From Acidithiobacillus sp. (GTDB taxonomy: Bacteria; Pseudomonadota; Gammaproteobacteria; Acidithiobacillales; Acidithiobacillaceae), in NCBI GenBank assembly GCA_028065135.1, contig JAPTWR010000173.1, positions 1-16,510 on the forward strand: DNA of 16,510 bases, in the 5' to 3' direction. The number at the start of each line of letters is the position of its first letter. Within the stretch, counting starts at the first letter, position 1. The position numbers and the translations under genes were made by a program. Under the pieces are notes generated by a model that was not told the DNA's origin, made no database searches, and saw only the letters and a list, made by a program, of their open reading frames with translations. This document shows positions 15,095 to 16,510 of this stretch, piece by piece.

Positions 15095-16068
15095 GGCTGC
15101 TTGCCTCCTTCTGTATACACATAACGGGCAACGTCCTCGACGCGCGGCTCCGGACTCTCGGTGGCAAAACGCACAATCTCGTTCTCGATTTCGTCCTGAA
15201 TGGCCGCGTCCATGGCGTGGAACATATCCTCGCTGAGCACCCCGGCCTCTATCAGGCGACGTTTATAAATACCAATAGGATCGCGCAGTGCCCATTCTTC
15301 CACCTCTTCTTTGGAGCGGTAAGCACCGGAATCTGACATGGAATGACCGCGCAGACGGTAGGTCATCAATTCCAGAAAGTAGGGCTTACGCTTTTCACGC
15401 ACATGCTGCACCGCCTTTTCGGCGTGGGCCATGACCACATCGATATCCTGACCGTCGCACTGCGCCGCCTCCATGCCATAAGAGACCACACGCTTGTATT
15501 GATTAATTTCCACCGTCGAACGTTCGATGGCGGTACCGATGCCATACAGATTGTTTTCGCAGATAAAGAGCACCGGCAGATTCCACAGGCTCGCCATGTT
15601 CATGGTCTCATGGAAAGTACCCTGATTGTTGGCACCATCACCCAGGAAACAGATGGAGATTTCATCGCTGCCACGCAACTGGATCGCCTTAGCGAAACCA
15701 GCGGCTAGCGGAAAGGGCCCACCGACCAGCGCGTAGCCACCCATGAAGTGCACATCAGGATCAAAGAGATGCATGGAGCCACCACGGCCCTTGGAGCAGC
15801 CCGTTTCCTTGCCAAAGAGCTCTGCCATCAACACCTTGGGATCCATCCCCGACTTCAGTGCATGAATGTGGTCGCGATAACCGGTCACCACATAGTCCGA
15901 ACCAGTGCGGGCCTTTTCCAGCACACCGATGGCACAGGCTTCCTGACCAGGATAAAGATGCAAAAAACCGCCGATCTGGCGTTCGTGATAGGCTTCCGCG
16001 CAACGTTCCTCGAAACGGCGGGCAAAAAGCATTTCACGCAACAGGCGCTTCTGGTCCGTGGCGTCCAT
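15082..16068 (-). CDS. pdhA: Pyruvate dehydrogenase E1 component, alpha subunit
   Basis: This 328-residue subunit carries the thiamine diphosphate motif, from GDG at 143-145 to ENN at 171-173 (GDGANNQGTFHETMNMASLW and following). Other E1-alpha signatures are GGFLHLYPGQEACAIG at 33-48, YRDHIHALKSG at 64-74, GCSKGRGGSMHLFD at 90-103 and the loop YRLRGHSMSDSGAYRS. It begins the pdhA-pdhB-E2/E3 operon and overlaps pdhB by 13 bases. ATG 16068 follows GGAGG with only three bases between, tighter than ideal, but the next in-frame ATG (16032) would cut into the conserved N-terminus. The upstream 440 bp hold candidate promoters and two terminators. The pyruvate substrate is inferred from sequence impression and from gltA nearby. 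Confidence 0.94.
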   Translation of the reverse strand: MDATDQKRLLREMLFARRFEERCAEAYHERQIGGFLHLYPGQEACAIGVLEKARTGSDYVVTGYRDHIHALKSGMDPKVLMAELFGKETGCSKGRGGSMHLFDPDVHFMGGYALVGGPFPLAAGFAKAIQLRGSDEISICFLGDGANNQGTFHETMNMASLWNLPVLFICENNLYGIGTAIERSTVEINQYKRVVSYGMEAAQCDGQDIDVVMAHAEKAVQHVREKRKPYFLELMTYRLRGHSMSDSGAYRSKEEVEEWALRDPIGIYKRRLIEAGVLSEDMFHAMDAAIQDEIENEIVRFATESPEPRVEDVARYVYTEGGKQPWLK

Positions 16069-16144
16069 GGTCCTCCAAGCAAAAAATGGACCTCATCGGC
16101 TGGGATGCAGGTCGCGAGTGAATATTGAGATCAAAGTTTTGGGA

Positions 16145-16174
16145 ATGATGGCCCAGGCCATGGCAAAACGTCAA
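16145..16174 (-). promoter_or_regulatory. Candidate pdhA promoter
   Basis: On the minus strand TTGACG (16169-16174) is followed after 18 bases by CATCAT (16145-16150), the same form as the erpA candidate. It would start transcription roughly 70 bases before pdhA. The dyad TTGA-GA-TCAA at 16125-16134 sits near the expected start point and could be an operator. An alternative -10, TATAAG (16243-16248), lacks a good -35. Confidence 0.35.
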
Positions 16175-16279
16175 GAGTGCTTACATATGAAGCACCATCG
16201 CGCCCGCAGCAGGGACGATCCCAAACTTAAATTGGAACCCGGCTTATAACAGAAGGGAACAATATTTGGAATGATGCAC

Positions 16280-16305
16280 AAAAAATGGGCGGGAGGGCCG
16301 CCCAT
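16280..16305 (-). terminator. Rho-independent terminator upstream of pdhA
   Basis: ATGGGCGG (16285-16292) and CCGCCCAT (16298-16305) form an 8-bp GC-rich stem with a five-base loop. On the minus strand the stem is followed at once by TTTTTT. It points towards pdhA and lies about 210 bases before the gene, so it ends a transcript arriving from the right or acts as an attenuator. Confidence 0.75.
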
Positions 16306-16474
16306 GAATATTGCTGGAGGAGGGTACATAAGTATAGCAAGCTCACTACAATACAAATTTAGCAAAGTTCATGCCAATATGCAGAACCAGAAAAATAAAG
16401 GGTTAGCCACCCACGGCTGGCAACAATTGCCCCAATATGGCGCAAACACGCCCGGGCACGCACCTCCAGGACGC

Positions 16475-16508
16475 AGAAAACCCGCCCTATTTTTGTGGCG
16501 GGTTTTCT
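16475..16508. terminator. Bidirectional rho-independent terminator at the window edge
   Basis: AGAAAACCCGCC (16475-16486) and GGCGGGTTTTCT (16497-16508) form a perfect 12-bp stem with a ten-base loop. The A/T ends give a T-run after the GC part on either strand. It probably serves a minus-strand gene ending just beyond the right edge of the window, since no plus-strand gene precedes it here. Confidence 0.8.
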
Positions 16509-16510
16509 TG

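Larger units (their letters stand above)
16069..16510. other. Noncoding region upstream of pdhA
   Basis: These 442 bases are visibly richer in A+T than the coding part and show no convincing gene. They contain a candidate pdhA promoter, a minus-strand intrinsic terminator at 16280-16305, a minus-strand extended -10 (TGCTATACT, 16331-16339) and a bidirectional terminator at the window edge. The AATATTG/CAATATT heptamer occurs three times (16121, 16260, 16307). No tRNA cloverleaf was recognised. Confidence 0.6.

Noticed and set aside
16304..16510. Plus-strand open frame from ATG 16304 to the window end, with GGAGG seven bases upstream
   Set aside because: The frame runs straight through the bidirectional terminator. 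The would-be GGAGG and ATG are part of the minus-strand terminator hairpin, and the translation (rich in Gln, Asn and Lys, then Pro/Arg) does not look like a protein.

Overview
The window looks like chromosomal DNA from an acidophilic gammaproteobacterium-like chemolithotroph, most likely Acidithiobacillus. The clearest pointer is the glutamate-cysteine ligase at 7920-9230, which reads as the small 'T. ferrooxidans-type' GshA family. The moderately GC-rich base composition agrees. This is recognition by eye from translated sequence; no search was run.

Layout, left to right: (1) 1-2012, plus strand: the tail of an unidentified gene whose stop overlaps the start of kup, a potassium transporter. 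(2) 2038-2897, minus strand: a two-gene cassette with a secreted HIHVYVD protein and a four-helix membrane protein. (3) 2953-10399, minus strand: a tightly packed operon read leftward, gltA - gshA - gshB - yqgE - ruvX - pyrR - pyrB - pyrC' - possible small ORF. Most junctions are ATGA stop/start overlaps. The gshB-to-pyrC' part has the same order as the pyrRBC' region of Pseudomonas aeruginosa, as far as I recall it. (4) 10546-10917: erpA alone, with a candidate promoter upstream and a strong intrinsic terminator downstream. (5) 11073-16068, minus strand: the pyruvate dehydrogenase operon pdhA - pdhB - aceF/lpd, in which E2 and E3 are one 978-residue polypeptide. (6) 16069-16510: AT-richer noncoding DNA with one minus-strand terminator and one bidirectional terminator.

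The genes join up metabolically. Pyruvate dehydrogenase feeds acetyl-CoA to citrate synthase. ErpA supplies Fe-S clusters, which lipoyl synthase needs to make the cofactor of the E2 lipoyl domains. GshA and GshB make glutathione. PyrR, PyrB and PyrC' belong to pyrimidine synthesis.

The most notable points are the E2-E3 fusion with two lipoyl domains and an Asn in the E2 active-site motif, the dihydroorotase homologue that has lost its metal-binding HxH, a small ORF with a good ribosome-binding site just after pyrC', and a structured inverted repeat between pdhB and the fusion gene. I saw no tRNA, rRNA, insertion sequence, CRISPR array or phage gene. I did not find a wholly new multi-gene system.
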